Under the pieces are notes generated by a model that was given only the letters and a program-made list of their open reading frames with translations, was not told where the DNA came from and ran no database searches. The translations under genes and the position numbers were made by a program. 13,474 nt of DNA from Streptococcus panodentis (GTDB lineage: Bacteria; Bacillota; Bacilli; Lactobacillales; Streptococcaceae), in the NCBI RefSeq assembly GCF_017884005.1, contig NZ_QFAY01000042.1:1-13474 (forward strand), written 5' to 3'. Shown here piece after piece: positions 5,235 through 12,919 of this stretch; position 1 is the first letter of the stretch, and every line of letters begins with the position of its first letter.

Positions 5235-7481
5235 TTATTGGACTTTAAAGCGCCCCAGACGCAGGGCATTGGCTACAACTGAAACCGAACTGAGGCTCAT
5301 GGCCAGTCCGGCCAGCATAGGATTGAGCAGAGGCCCTCCAAAAAGATGCAGCAGCCCCATGGCAACGGGTATGCCCAGAGTATTGTAGGCAAAAGCCCAA
5401 AAAAGATTTTCTTTGATATTGCGAATGGTGGCCCGACTGAGCTGAATAGCCGCTGCTACATCCATCAAATCGCTGTGCATCAGGACAATATCAGCGGATT
5501 CAATAGCCACGTCTGTCCCAGAGCCAATCGCAATACCGACTTCTGCCTGCACCAAAGCCGGTGCATCATTCATGCCGTCGCCGACCATAGCGACCTTTCT
5601 GCCTTCCTGCTGCAGTTTCTGAACAGCAGCTGCCTTGCCGTCTGGCAAAACACCGGCGATGACTTGCTGGATACCGACTTGCCGGGCAATGGCATCCGCA
5701 GTTTCTCTGCGGTCCCCCGTCAGCATCATCACTTCCAAACCCAAAGCCTGCAGTTTCTGCACAGCAGCCGGACTGCTTTCCTTCAGTCTATCTGCAACAG
5801 CCAAAAGACCAGCCAGTTCGCCGTCAACAGCCAACAGCATGACCGTCTTGCCCTCCGCAGCGAGAGCCAGCAGCTGTTCTTTAGCAGACCGGCTGTCCAC
5901 ACCGGCTTCTGCCAGCAAAGCTTCATTGCCCAAGAGCAGACTCCTGCCCTCCACCTGAGCTGACAGGCCCCGGCCGGACAAAGCTTTAAAATCACTGACC
6001 GGGCTGAGGACAAGCCCTTCCGCTTCAGCCGCCTGTACAATAGCCTGAGCCAGCGGATGCTCCGAATGCTGCTCACTGCTGGCTGCAAGGCTCAGCAAGT
6101 CCTGACGGGAGAAGGCTCCCACAGGCCGCAAATCCGTCAGACTGGGCCGGCCCTCTGTAATCGTTCCGGTCTTATCCAAAATGATCGTATCCAGTTGATA
6201 AGCAGCTTCCAAAGCCTGACCAGACTTAATCAGCACTCCATTTTCAGCCCCTTTTCCTGTCCCCACCATAATGGCAGTCGGTGTTGCCAAACCCAGAGCA
6301 CAGGGGCAGGCAATAACCAGAACTGCGATGAAAATCGACAGGGAGAAAGACAGGCTTTCCCCGGCCAAGAAATACCAGCCCAAGGCTGCCAAAAAGGCCA
6401 AGCCTAAAACGATGGGAACAAAATAAAGAGAAATCTTATCTGCCAAAGCTGCAATCGGAGCCTTAGAACCTTGCGCCTCCTCGACCAGACGGATAATCTG
6501 CGCCAGAGTTGTATCTGCCCCGACTTTGGTCGCTTCATAGTCAATGCTGCCCGACTGGTTGATGGTCGCACTGGTGATGCTGTCACCGACTGTCTTGGCT
6601 ACCGGCAGGCTTTCCCCTGTCATCATAGACTCATCGACATAGGTCTGCCCCTGAATCACAATCCCGTCAGCTGGCATTCGCTCTCCTGGCTTGATGCGGA
6701 TGCGATCCCCAACCCGAATCTCCTCTGTATCGACCAGTACCGGCTGTCCACGGCGGATGACTGTAGCCCGACTAGGCAGGAGCTTTATCAGGCTCTGAAC
6801 CGCCTGCGAAGTCCGGCCCTTGGCGCTGCCTTCCAGATATTTCCCCAGCAGAACCAAACTAATAATCACCGCCACCGACTCAAAATAAAGCTGGTGGACA
6901 AAGGCATGCTGCCCCTGAAAAACCTGTCCGACTGAATAGAGACTATAAATAAAAGCAGCGCTGGTTCCTACAGCAATCAGGCTATCCATATTGGGATGCT
7001 TCTTGATGAGATTGCGAAAGCCCCGCTGATAAAAACCACGGCCAATCCAAATGGCCGGCAGTGTCAGAAGCAGCTGGGCCAAAACAAAAACCTGCGGAGC
7101 CCGCATATGATCCAGAAAGGCCGGCAGAGGAAATCCAATCATGCTGCCCATGGAAATATAAAGCAGGGGCAGGGTCACCGCTGCAAGAAGCAGCAGCTGC
7201 CCTTTTTTTCTTTTCAGATCCGCTTCCTTAGCCGCTGCAAGATCTGCATAGTCTGACTGCTTTCCTGCAGCTTTTTCCTCCGCTTGATAGCCGGCCTCAG
7301 CTACAGCATCCACTACCTGCTGACTCTCAAAACCAGCCTTGGGCGTCAGAGTCAGTTTTTCCGTCGCCAGATTCACACTGGCTTCTGCTACCGTATCTAA
7401 GTCTCTGACCGCCATTTCAATGCTCATCGCACAGGCTGCACAGGTCATGCCAGACAGTTTGTATTCTTTTCGTTCTTCCAT
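5235..7481 (-). CDS. copA: Copper-exporting P1B-type ATPase CopA
   Basis: The 748-residue membrane ATPase pumps Cu(I) out of the cell. It has one N-terminal metal-binding domain (GMTCAAC, 11-17). The transmembrane CPC motif lies at 392-394 in VIACPCALGLATP, with YN at 699-700 and MxxSS at 728-732 in the last membrane segments. Actuator TGES is at 288-291, phosphorylation site DKTGT at 436-440, the SEHP nucleotide motif at 473-476 and GDGMNDAP at 634-641. All key residues are present. The start is chosen at 7481, preceded by GAGG with good spacing. ATG 7493 overlaps the copY stop as ATGA and would add MRSA; it is a real alternative. Starts further upstream lie inside the copY metal motif and are unlikely. 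It is the second gene of copYAZ. Confidence 0.97.
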   Translation of the reverse strand: MEERKEYKLSGMTCAACAMSIEMAVRDLDTVAEASVNLATEKLTLTPKAGFESQQVVDAVAEAGYQAEEKAAGKQSDYADLAAAKEADLKRKKGQLLLLAAVTLPLLYISMGSMIGFPLPAFLDHMRAPQVFVLAQLLLTLPAIWIGRGFYQRGFRNLIKKHPNMDSLIAVGTSAAFIYSLYSVGQVFQGQHAFVHQLYFESVAVIISLVLLGKYLEGSAKGRTSQAVQSLIKLLPSRATVIRRGQPVLVDTEEIRVGDRIRIKPGERMPADGIVIQGQTYVDESMMTGESLPVAKTVGDSITSATINQSGSIDYEATKVGADTTLAQIIRLVEEAQGSKAPIAALADKISLYFVPIVLGLAFLAALGWYFLAGESLSFSLSIFIAVLVIACPCALGLATPTAIMVGTGKGAENGVLIKSGQALEAAYQLDTIILDKTGTITEGRPSLTDLRPVGAFSRQDLLSLAASSEQHSEHPLAQAIVQAAEAEGLVLSPVSDFKALSGRGLSAQVEGRSLLLGNEALLAEAGVDSRSAKEQLLALAAEGKTVMLLAVDGELAGLLAVADRLKESSPAAVQKLQALGLEVMMLTGDRRETADAIARQVGIQQVIAGVLPDGKAAAVQKLQQEGRKVAMVGDGMNDAPALVQAEVGIAIGSGTDVAIESADIVLMHSDLMDVAAAIQLSRATIRNIKENLFWAFAYNTLGIPVAMGLLHLFGGPLLNPMLAGLAMSLSSVSVVANALRLGRFKVQ

Positions 7482-7489
7482 GGCAGACC

Positions 7490-7936
7490 TCATTTCCAGC
7501 GGCGGGCATGGGCGCCGCAAGTGCACTGTCCCTGCGGGCAGCGACAGACAAGCTGAACTGGAGCCGTAGCTTTTTTCTTGTCAATAGCCTGAGACAGCCG
7601 TTCCAAATCTCCTTGGCTGAACTGACTTCTCTCGATCATGGAAACCAGCAGTTCTCCATGCTTGGTATTGCACATATTGTCAAAAAGCTCCTGCCAGGTA
7701 TTTTCTAAATGCTGCTCTTCTAAAATCAGGGCATCGTAGTAAAATTTTCCCTCAATTTTTTCCATCGCGATAAATTCTTTTGTCTTGAGCCGATTCAAAA
7801 GGGTCTTAACCGTGGCCGGCTTCCAAGAAAAATCCGCTTCCAGCCGTTCGATAATCTCCGTACTGCGGCTGTGAGGATAGGCCCAAAGCACACGCATGAC
7901 CTGCCACTCAGCCTGACTGATATTCTGCTGTTCCAT
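7490..7936 (-). CDS. copY: Copper-responsive repressor CopY
   Basis: The 148-residue repressor has a BlaI/MecI-type winged helix in the N-terminal half (SQAEWQVMRVLW, TVKTLLNRLKTK). The C-terminal CxCx4CxC motif (CRCPQGQCTC, 131-140) binds zinc in the repressing form and Cu(I) when derepressed. The start at 7936 is preferred to the ATG two codons earlier (7942), because AAGGA lies 6 bases before 7936 but touches 7942. It heads the operon and its stop TGA overlaps a possible copA ATG at 7493, indicating translational coupling. Two cop boxes lie 23-62 bases upstream, so it regulates itself and copAZ. Confidence 0.96.
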   Translation of the reverse strand: MEQQNISQAEWQVMRVLWAYPHSRSTEIIERLEADFSWKPATVKTLLNRLKTKEFIAMEKIEGKFYYDALILEEQHLENTWQELFDNMCNTKHGELLVSMIERSQFSQGDLERLSQAIDKKKATAPVQLVCRCPQGQCTCGAHARRWK

Positions 7937-7958
7937 ACACATTCCTTCTTTCTTTGAT

Positions 7959-7968
7959 TACAATCGTA
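7959..7968. promoter_or_regulatory. cop box 2 (CopY operator)
   Basis: TACAATCGTA fits the CopY operator TACANNTGTA in its relaxed form (KACANNYGTA). It sits within a longer palindrome, TTGATTACAATCGTAATCAA. It lies downstream of the -10, 30 bases centre to centre from the other box, in phase with three helix turns. Confidence 0.9.
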
Positions 7969-7984
7969 ATCAACACCTTCTATT

Positions 7985-8013
7985 AGTTTACATTTGTAAT
8001 CGAAAAATGTCAA
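7985..8013 (-). promoter_or_regulatory. Promoter of copYAZ
   Basis: On the minus strand a perfect TTGACA (8008-8013) and TAAACT (7985-7990) have 17-base spacing. The -10 is imperfect, which suits a regulated promoter, and it overlaps cop box 1. Confidence 0.85.
7989..7998. promoter_or_regulatory. cop box 1 (CopY operator)
   Basis: TACATTTGTA matches TACANNTGTA perfectly. It lies mostly in the spacer and touches the -10 of the cop promoter, so bound CopY would block RNA polymerase. Confidence 0.93.
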
Positions 8014-8070
8014 GCTTTTTTCTTATTTTTCCAAAAAAATTGAGATGATTCCAAGCTAAAATCTATAGTC

Positions 8071-8280
8071 TTTTAGTTTGCTTTTAGCAGTGAAACTGTC
8101 CCCCGGACAGTTTCAGCCTATCGCTTAACGTACAGGACAATAGGGCAGCTAGCTGCTCAAAACCTCCAGTGGAGGTTTTGAGGCAGCAGATAAAGTTTCC
8201 GATAAGAGATGTCAGCTATACTGGCGTACGACCTGCGGCTAGCTTTCTAGTTTGCTTTTTGATTTTCATTGGGGAGTATA
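8071..8280. repeat. BOX-like intergenic element (copy B), upstream of copY
   Basis: It contains three perfect palindromic units: arms GAAACTGTCC/GGACAGTTTC (8092-8114), GCAGCTAGCTGC (8145-8156), and a 12-bp-arm hairpin (8156-8182) with loop AGT. The right end (about 8230-8280) reads on the minus strand TATACTCCCCAATGAAAATC, then AAAAAGCAAACTAGAAAGC and TAGCCGCAGG, the end module of pneumococcal BOX elements as I remember it. Positions 8071-8216 align with copy C at 11935-12071. No open frame here looks real. Confidence 0.7.
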
Positions 8281-8296
8281 AAATAAAAGGCAACAG

Positions 8297-8342
8297 AAAA
8301 AGCAAGCAGACTCGGAGCCATTCCCTCCAGCCTGCTTGCTTG
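8297..8342 (-). terminator. Terminator of the adc operon
   Basis: On the minus strand AAGCAAGCAG (8332-8341) pairs perfectly with CTGCTTGCTT (8300-8309). An inner stem of CTGGAG and CTCCGAG lies between, and a T run follows directly. It begins about 27 bases after the adcA stop. Confidence 0.9.
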
Positions 8343-8368
8343 TCATTCTTCAGTGATTGTGCTGCATC

Positions 8369-9871
8369 TTAGTGCGCCAGCATTTCCTGGGCGATTTCCT
8401 GACCGGACAAATCGCTTGGGTAGTAAGTCGGCCAGTTTTCCAGCTCATCAAAGAGCGCTTCCTGGCTTTCGCCGCCATAAAAGATATGGAAATGTTCCGC
8501 TTTAGTCGGTGCGATATTATGGTCGCTGAACTGAACATACTTATACTGACCGGCATCCGCATCTGTCGCTTCAAACATAAAGCGGACACCGCGGTTTCCC
8601 TTAGAATAGGTCAGCGTGTGCTTGCCAACGTATTTATAGGTATATTTCTTGGATTGCCCATCTACCACAAATTCCATAGTCTTGTCTGTGATATTGATAT
8701 GAGAGACGTCCGTTTTATAGCCCTTATTGTAGTAGTCTTTATACTCCGCAGCTGTCTTATCTCCTTTTAATTTAGCCTTGTAGTCAAAGACCTGATCCAG
8801 AGTGCCGTCCTGCAGATAAGGATAAACAGACTGCCATTCGCCTGCATAGTCAGACAGTTCACGGTCCTTGACAGCACTGTCCTCAAAATAGCCGTTCTGG
8901 ACCGTCTGACTGTCTTCTTCCTTCTCCGCTGCAATCTCTGCTCCTTCTTGGTCTGTCGTCTGCTGAAGGGCCTTGAGATTCGCCTGCATAATGGAAATAT
9001 AGTCCGCTCCGTCTTTGGTCTGCTCTTCCGTCAGACTCTCCAGCGGATTGAGCACATCCAAGGTCACACCCGTTTCCTTGGCCAAGGTAGAAGCCAGAGC
9101 CTGAGACGCATTTTCTTCAAAGTAGATGTATTTGATTTTATTTTTCTTGATATACTCCGTCAATTCTGCCAGGCGGGAAGCAGAGGGCTCGCTGTCCGGA
9201 GAGAGACCGGAAATCGGTACTTGCTTCAAGCCATAGTCCAAAGCCAGATAGTTGAAAGCTGCATGCTGGGTCACAAAGCTCTTTTGCTTGGCCTTGCCCA
9301 ACCCCTCTTCATACTCCTTATCCAGGACTTGCAGTTTCTTGATATAGGCCGCTGCGTTCTTGTCAAAAGCAGCTTTCTGATCAGGATAAGCCTTGCTCAG
9401 ACTGTCTCGGATATGCTCCACCATTTTAATAGCTCGCTTTGGAGACAGCCAAACATGCGGATCGTATTCATGGTGATGCCCCTCTTCGCCGTGGTCGTGT
9501 TCTTCCTCTTCCTCACCGCCCGGCAAAAGCAGCATATCCCCCGTCGCCTTGATAACCGTTTCTTTCTTATTTGTCAATGATTTAAGCAGATCCGGCACCC
9601 AGGTCTCCATATTTTCATTTTCATAGACAAAGGCATCTGCATCCTGAATCGCAGCTACAGCCTTGGCCGAAGGCTCATAGTCATGAGGCTCTGTTCCCGC
9701 TCCGATAAGCAGTTCAACATTGGCTGTATCCCCAGCCACCTGCTTGGTAAATTCATAGACCGGATAAAAGGTCGTTACGATATTGAGCTTGCCGTCCGCA
9801 TTGTTCTGATTAGAGCAGGCCGCCAAGAAAAGGCTGAGCAGACCGGCTAGCAATAAAGCAATTTTTTTCAT
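8369..9871 (-). CDS. adcA: Zinc-binding lipoprotein AdcA (ZnuA-like domain fused to ZinT-like domain)
   Basis: The 500-residue product captures Zn(II) outside the cell and delivers it to AdcBC. Residues 1-19 are a lipoprotein signal with lipobox LAAC (Cys19). The cluster A-1 domain (about 27-305) shows the expected zinc ligands His63, His139, His203 and Glu278. It also has an acidic and His-rich loop at 119-134 (EEEEEEHDHGEEGHHH) typical of zinc-specific members. After a charged linker, residues about 322-500 form a ZinT-like domain, with His451, His460 and His462 as likely ligands (HFHIFYG). The two-domain length matches streptococcal AdcA. The start has AGGAG 5-6 bases upstream. It is the last gene of adcRCBA, 9 bases after adcB, and is followed by a strong terminator. 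Confidence 0.97.
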   Translation of the reverse strand: MKKIALLLAGLLSLFLAACSNQNNADGKLNIVTTFYPVYEFTKQVAGDTANVELLIGAGTEPHDYEPSAKAVAAIQDADAFVYENENMETWVPDLLKSLTNKKETVIKATGDMLLLPGGEEEEEHDHGEEGHHHEYDPHVWLSPKRAIKMVEHIRDSLSKAYPDQKAAFDKNAAAYIKKLQVLDKEYEEGLGKAKQKSFVTQHAAFNYLALDYGLKQVPISGLSPDSEPSASRLAELTEYIKKNKIKYIYFEENASQALASTLAKETGVTLDVLNPLESLTEEQTKDGADYISIMQANLKALQQTTDQEGAEIAAEKEEDSQTVQNGYFEDSAVKDRELSDYAGEWQSVYPYLQDGTLDQVFDYKAKLKGDKTAAEYKDYYNKGYKTDVSHINITDKTMEFVVDGQSKKYTYKYVGKHTLTYSKGNRGVRFMFEATDADAGQYKYVQFSDHNIAPTKAEHFHIFYGGESQEALFDELENWPTYYPSDLSGQEIAQEMLAH

Positions 9872-9880
9872 TTACAGCTC

Positions 9881-10687
9881 CTATTTCATAAATTTTTTCA
9901 AAAGATTGACCAGCAAAAAAAGACCGACAAAAATAATGGTAATGCTTGCGCTCGCTGGCGTTTCCGCATAGTAAGAAATATACAGGCCGGCAATCATGCC
10001 GAAAAATCCAATAAAATTAGCCAACAGAATGACTGACCTGAAGTTCTTCCCGATCCGCAGCGCAATGCTGGCCGGTAAAACCATGATGGTCGAGACCAGA
10101 AGTGCCCCCGCTGCCGGAATCATCAAAGCAATAGCAACGCCGGTCACAATATTAAAGAGAATGGACATCGTCCTCACCGGCAGCCCATCCACAAAGGCTG
10201 TATCCTCATCAAAAGTCAGGATATACATAGGGCGAATAAAAAGGAAGGTCAAAATCAGCACCGCGGCCGCAATAGCAAAAAGCCAAATGACCTGCTCCCC
10301 GCTGATGGTCACAATAGAGCCAAACAAATACTGGTCCAGGCTCATTGAGCTGGAACTCTTCCCCTTGCTCATGACAATCAGAGAAATAGCCAGCCCAGTA
10401 GACATGAGAATGGCTGTGCCGATTTCCATAAAATTCTTGTAAATCGTCCGCAGATACTCCAAAAAGACTGCTGCAATCATGACGACAATCACCGTTGAAA
10501 GAGTTGGAGAAATGCCCAGAACCAGACCGAAGGCAACCCCAGCCAGCGAAACGTGGCTGAGCGTGTCACTCATCAGACTCTGCCGCCGCAAAATCAGAAA
10601 AGTTCCCAAAACCGGCGCAAAGAGGCTCATGGCAATCACAGCCAGAAAGGCCCGCTGCATAAAATCATAAGAGAAGAGATTAAGCAT
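9881..10687 (-). CDS. adcB: Zinc ABC transporter permease AdcB
   Basis: The 268-residue membrane protein has about seven to nine hydrophobic helices and belongs to the ABC-3 (ZnuB/MntB) permease family. It forms the membrane channel for zinc import. Family features include the N-terminal FMQRAFLA segment, [20 protein letters not shown] (about 33-52), which should contact the ATPase, and the HVSLAG signature. The start at 10687 overlaps the adcC end by 8 bases and is preceded by a strong AGGAGG inside adcC, so the two are translationally coupled. AdcA follows on the same transcript. Confidence 0.96.
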   Translation of the reverse strand: MLNLFSYDFMQRAFLAVIAMSLFAPVLGTFLILRRQSLMSDTLSHVSLAGVAFGLVLGISPTLSTVIVVMIAAVFLEYLRTIYKNFMEIGTAILMSTGLAISLIVMSKGKSSSSMSLDQYLFGSIVTISGEQVIWLFAIAAAVLILTFLFIRPMYILTFDEDTAFVDGLPVRTMSILFNIVTGVAIALMIPAAGALLVSTIMVLPASIALRIGKNFRSVILLANFIGFFGMIAGLYISYYAETPASASITIIFVGLFLLVNLLKKFMK

Positions 10688-11390
10688 GGCTCACCTCCTG
10701 TTCCTGATCGCTCTCGTGAATATTAAAACAGCGCCAAGGTGAGTCCTGATTGCGCACCAGATGGATATTGCGGTCAGCATATGCTCGGACTTCCTCCGGA
10801 TCATGCGTAATCATCAGCACTCCTTTTCCATGCTGATGGGCATTGTGATGCATCAGCTTGTAAAATTCATCCTTGCTGCCCGCATCCATGCCTGTCGTCG
10901 GCTCATCCAGCACAAAAATATCCGGATCCGATGCAAACATGCGAGCAATGACCGCCCGCTGCTTCTGCCCGCCGGAAAGTGAACCAATCCGCTTATCCCG
11001 ATGCTCCCACATCCCGACCGACTCCAGACTGGCCTTGATATGCTCCTCATCGTGGGCATTTATCCTGCGAAACCAGCCCTTTCGGGGGTAACGCCCAGAT
11101 TTGACAAATTCATAAACTGTGCTGGGAAAGCCCGCATTAAAACTAGCAATCTGCTGCGGCAGATAAGCAATACGCAGTTTCTTGCCCTGCACATTGGACT
11201 TGGCAATCGACACCTGACCGTGCTTGGGCTGCAAAATCCCCAGGCTAGCCTTGATCAGCGTCGTCTTAGCAGCCCCATTCTCACCAGTCAGGGTGACAAA
11301 CTCCCCACTGTCCAGATGGTAGTTAATATGCTCCAAGACAGGCTCCTTATCATAGTAAAAGGAAAGATTTTCTACCGTAATATATCTCAT
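10680..11390 (-). CDS. adcC: Zinc ABC transporter ATP-binding protein AdcC
   Basis: The 236-residue cytoplasmic ATPase drives AdcB. Visible motifs are Walker A GENGAAKT (36-43), Q-loop LPQQ (77-80), signature LSGGQKQR (138-145), Walker B IFVLDE (158-163) and H-loop His196 (MITHD). The Walker A has Ala41 where most ABC proteins have Gly before the Lys. I recall the same in other streptococcal AdcC proteins, so it is probably a lineage feature, not damage. The ATG overlaps the adcR stop as ATGA, giving tight coupling of regulator and transporter. Confidence 0.96.
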   Translation of the reverse strand: MRYITVENLSFYYDKEPVLEHINYHLDSGEFVTLTGENGAAKTTLIKASLGILQPKHGQVSIAKSNVQGKKLRIAYLPQQIASFNAGFPSTVYEFVKSGRYPRKGWFRRINAHDEEHIKASLESVGMWEHRDKRIGSLSGGQKQRAVIARMFASDPDIFVLDEPTTGMDAGSKDEFYKLMHHNAHQHGKGVLMITHDPEEVRAYADRNIHLVRNQDSPWRCFNIHESDQEQEVSHA

Positions 11391-11830
11391 TTCCCCATCT
11401 CTCCTGCCAAAGCATCTAAGAATTTTTCAATCGTTTCCTGCTCTGTCTCTGAAAACTGTCCAGCTATATTTTCATAAGCGGCCAAGGTGTGGGCATGATG
11501 ATGCTGATGCTCATCCGCAATCGGCTTAGCCAAATCCGTCAGCCGGTAAAAGGTCACCCGGGCATCATTCTTATCTTTAGACGCTGCCAGCATCTCCTGC
11601 TTGATTAAGGATTTAACCGCCTTAGTAACGGCTGCCTGACTGACACTTAATCTTTTGGCCAAGTCTGAATTGGTCAGACTTTCCTCCGCCAGCAGCATTA
11701 AAATATGCTCTTGAGTATTGGTCAAAGCAACATTGCTGGTGCAAGAACCAATGAGAATTTCATGCTGATTCTCTGCCTTCAAAACCACTTCATTCAAAAA
11801 AGAATCTATCTTCTGTGCTAAATAAACCAT
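11387..11830 (-). CDS. adcR: Zinc-responsive MarR-family repressor AdcR
   Basis: The 147-residue winged-helix protein represses zinc uptake genes when zinc is bound. All zinc ligands known for pneumococcal AdcR are present at the same numbers: Glu24, Cys30, Glu41, His42, Glu107, His108 and His112. The DNA-binding region is about 53-96 ([21 protein letters not shown] and the [10 protein letters not shown] wing). The start has GGAGG just upstream. It is the first gene of adcRCBA and overlaps adcC by 3 bases. Two AdcR palindromes lie between the -10 and the ribosome binding site, so the operon is autoregulated. Confidence 0.97.
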   Translation of the reverse strand: MVYLAQKIDSFLNEVVLKAENQHEILIGSCTSNVALTNTQEHILMLLAEESLTNSDLAKRLSVSQAAVTKAVKSLIKQEMLAASKDKNDARVTFYRLTDLAKPIADEHQHHHAHTLAAYENIAGQFSETEQETIEKFLDALAGEMGK

Positions 11831-11844
11831 TATCCCTCCATTTC

Positions 11845-11856
11845 TTAACCAGTTAA
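11845..11856. promoter_or_regulatory. AdcR operator, perfect palindrome
   Basis: TTAACCAGTTAA matches the streptococcal AdcR motif TTAACYRGTTAA perfectly. It lies between the -10 and the ribosome binding site of adcR, so binding would block transcription. Confidence 0.92.
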
Positions 11857-11859
11857 AAC

Positions 11860-11871
11860 TTTACTAGTTAA
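11860..11871. promoter_or_regulatory. AdcR operator, one mismatch
   Basis: TTTACTAGTTAA differs from TTAACYRGTTAA at one base and abuts the -10 box. The centres of the two operators are 15 bases apart, so two dimers could sit side by side. Confidence 0.85.
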
Positions 11872-11898
11872 GTATACCACAAAGAAAAAAAGAGTCAA
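11871..11898 (-). promoter_or_regulatory. Promoter of adcRCBA
   Basis: On the minus strand TTGACT (11893-11898) and TATACT (11871-11876) are separated by 16 bases. The -10 shares a base with an AdcR operator. Confidence 0.85.
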
Positions 11899-11934
11899 GC
11901 TTTTTCTGAAAATAAGAATACAGATCATACAACC

Positions 11935-12125
11935 TTTTAGTATGCTTTTAGTAGTGAAACTGCCCGAAGGACAGTCTCAGCCTATCGCTTAACATACAGG
12001 CAGCGAGCTGCTCAAAACCTTCAGTGGAGGTTTTGAGGTGGCAGATGGAGCTTCCGATAGGAAGTGTCAGCAACTCTCAAAGCACTGCTTTGAGGTTGCG
12101 GATAAAAGACCGCGAGGAAGTACAG
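11935..12125. repeat. BOX-like intergenic element (copy C), upstream of adcR
   Basis: Positions 11935-12071 align with copy B (8071-8216), starting TTTTAGTATGCTTTTAGTAG against TTTTAGTTTGCTTTTAGCAG. The main hairpin (12011-12037) keeps 12-base arms with one C-to-T change that still allows a G-U pair. From 12066 it instead follows copy A: GTGTCAGC, the perfect hairpin CTCAAAGC/GCTTTGAG (12076-12094), then AAAGACCG. So it is a mosaic of modules seen in A and B. Confidence 0.65.
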
Positions 12126-12205
12126 CTGATGAGGCTGGGACAGACTCCCATGATGGCTGCGTCCTCACCCACAGAGGGATGCATCTTTTGGAAGATACCG
12201 TATAA

Positions 12206-12231
12206 GAACTAAATTTTTAAAAATTTAGTTC
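12206..12231. repeat. Perfect 26-bp palindrome
   Basis: Two 13-base arms, GAACTAAATTTTT and its complement, meet with no spacer. With T runs on both strands it could act as a weak bidirectional terminator, for instance for transcripts entering from the right, but the stem is mostly A-T. Confidence 0.7.
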
Positions 12232-12301
12232 CCTTCGCTCTTTTGTTTCTAAGCTCAGGCTGAAAAGGTCTCCCAGGCCTTTTCACTCCCAGCCCGCGAG
12301 G

Positions 12302-12393
12302 CTCTCCCAGTCCGGGGGACTGGGAGAGGTTGGAGATAAAACAAACGCAGTTTGTGTCAAAACAGTCCGGGGGACTGGGAGAGGTTGGGGATA
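12302..12393. repeat. GC-rich hairpin and 30-bp direct repeat
   Basis: Arms CTCTCCCAGTCC (12302-12313) and GGACTGGGAGAG (12317-12328) are perfect complements around GGG. Thirty bases from 12309 recur at 12364-12393 with one mismatch (AGTCCGGGGGACTGGGAGAG, then GTTGGAGATA or GTTGGGGATA), an offset of 55 bases. The second copy keeps only a 6-bp stem (12363-12377). Confidence 0.8.
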
Positions 12394-12663
12394 GCTTTTT
12401 TGAGTCTAAAAGACGAACAAAAAGTCCAATCAGCTACCGCGTCAAAAATTTTTTACCAAAATAAAGCGAGGCTGAAACACTTTTGTCCTACCACCCTTAT
12501 CCACAACCTTTCCACCTCACTATCTCGTTTCTTGGTTCGGGCTGAACGAAAGCCGGGAACGGCGTTCCCTTTATCTCCAGCCTCCAACAGTCCAGAAGGA
12601 CTGTGAGCTAACAAAGTAATAAAAGATAAAAGAAATGACGGTACTCCTCTGGAAAAATCAAAG

Positions 12664-12897
12664 ATGATTATACCAAAGCTCTTTGATGAACGCAAACTGC
12701 ATCAGTTTGCTTTGTCATCTTCCTTTGTCTTTGACTATCAAACGATTGCTGAATCAGCAAGATTAACCAATCAATCCCTTGGCGCAGAACTCTTTTTCCG
12801 AATTATAGAAACTTACAGCCATTTAACTAAAGAAAAAGCAGAGGAAGAAAACCAAAGAGTAAGAAGTTTGCTGGAAGGGTTAAAAGAAAAAATTTAA
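12664..12897 (+). pseudogene. Small ORF, possible C-terminal remnant of a tyrosine-recombinase integrase
   Basis: The frame is open from just after a TGA at 12605-12607, and the first ATG (12664) gives 77 residues ending at TAA 12895-12897. There is no convincing ribosome binding site, which suggests a remnant. The end, ETYSHLTKEKAEEENQRV then RSLLEGLKEKI, resembles the C-terminal tail of phage and conjugative-element integrases, which often read TYSHL near the catalytic Tyr. The expected upstream His-x-x-Arg and LGH(S/K) blocks are missing. Its place beside a tRNA-Leu 3' end and a short tandem repeat also fits. The first 45 residues match nothing I recognise. It could equally be a small hypothetical gene. 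Confidence 0.35.
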
Positions 12898-12919
12898 GTT
12901 GACCAAAAGTTGACCAAAA
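12898..12919. repeat. Two perfect tandem copies of GTTGACCAAAA
   Basis: The 11-bp units at 12898-12908 and 12909-12919 follow directly after the stop of the small ORF and precede the tRNA-array terminator. Short direct repeats in this place can be integrase arm-binding sites; that role is inferred. Confidence 0.7.

Larger units (their letters stand above)
12126..12663. other. Non-coding region rich in short hairpins
   Basis: No gene is supported here. The region holds GAGGCTGGGAC (12131) and a diverged GAGGCTGAAAC (12468), a frequent streptococcal intergenic motif. Perfect hairpins lie at 12206-12231, 12302-12328, 12341-12355, 12363-12377, 12555-12569 and 12587-12604, and a 30-bp direct repeat is listed separately. 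Short open frames on both strands run through the repeats and lack ribosome binding sites. A lone DnaA-box match (12497-12505) is present. Confidence 0.6.

Noticed and set aside
5222..5269. Longer copZ starting inside copA
   Set aside because: The start at 5221 has GGAGG at good spacing and gives the normal CopZ length.
8948..9580. 210-codon plus-strand open frame inside adcA
   Set aside because: It is antisense to a well-supported gene; the protein resembles nothing and its length is explained by the codon bias of adcA.
12497..12505. Perfect DnaA box TTATCCACA
   Set aside because: Only one copy was seen, with no dnaA/dnaN gene or AT-rich unwinding region nearby; a single match in 13 kb can be chance, so no origin is claimed.
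12126..12663. Insertion sequence or transposase remnant in the hairpin-rich region
   Set aside because: No transposase motif was found in any frame and no terminal inverted repeats with target duplications.
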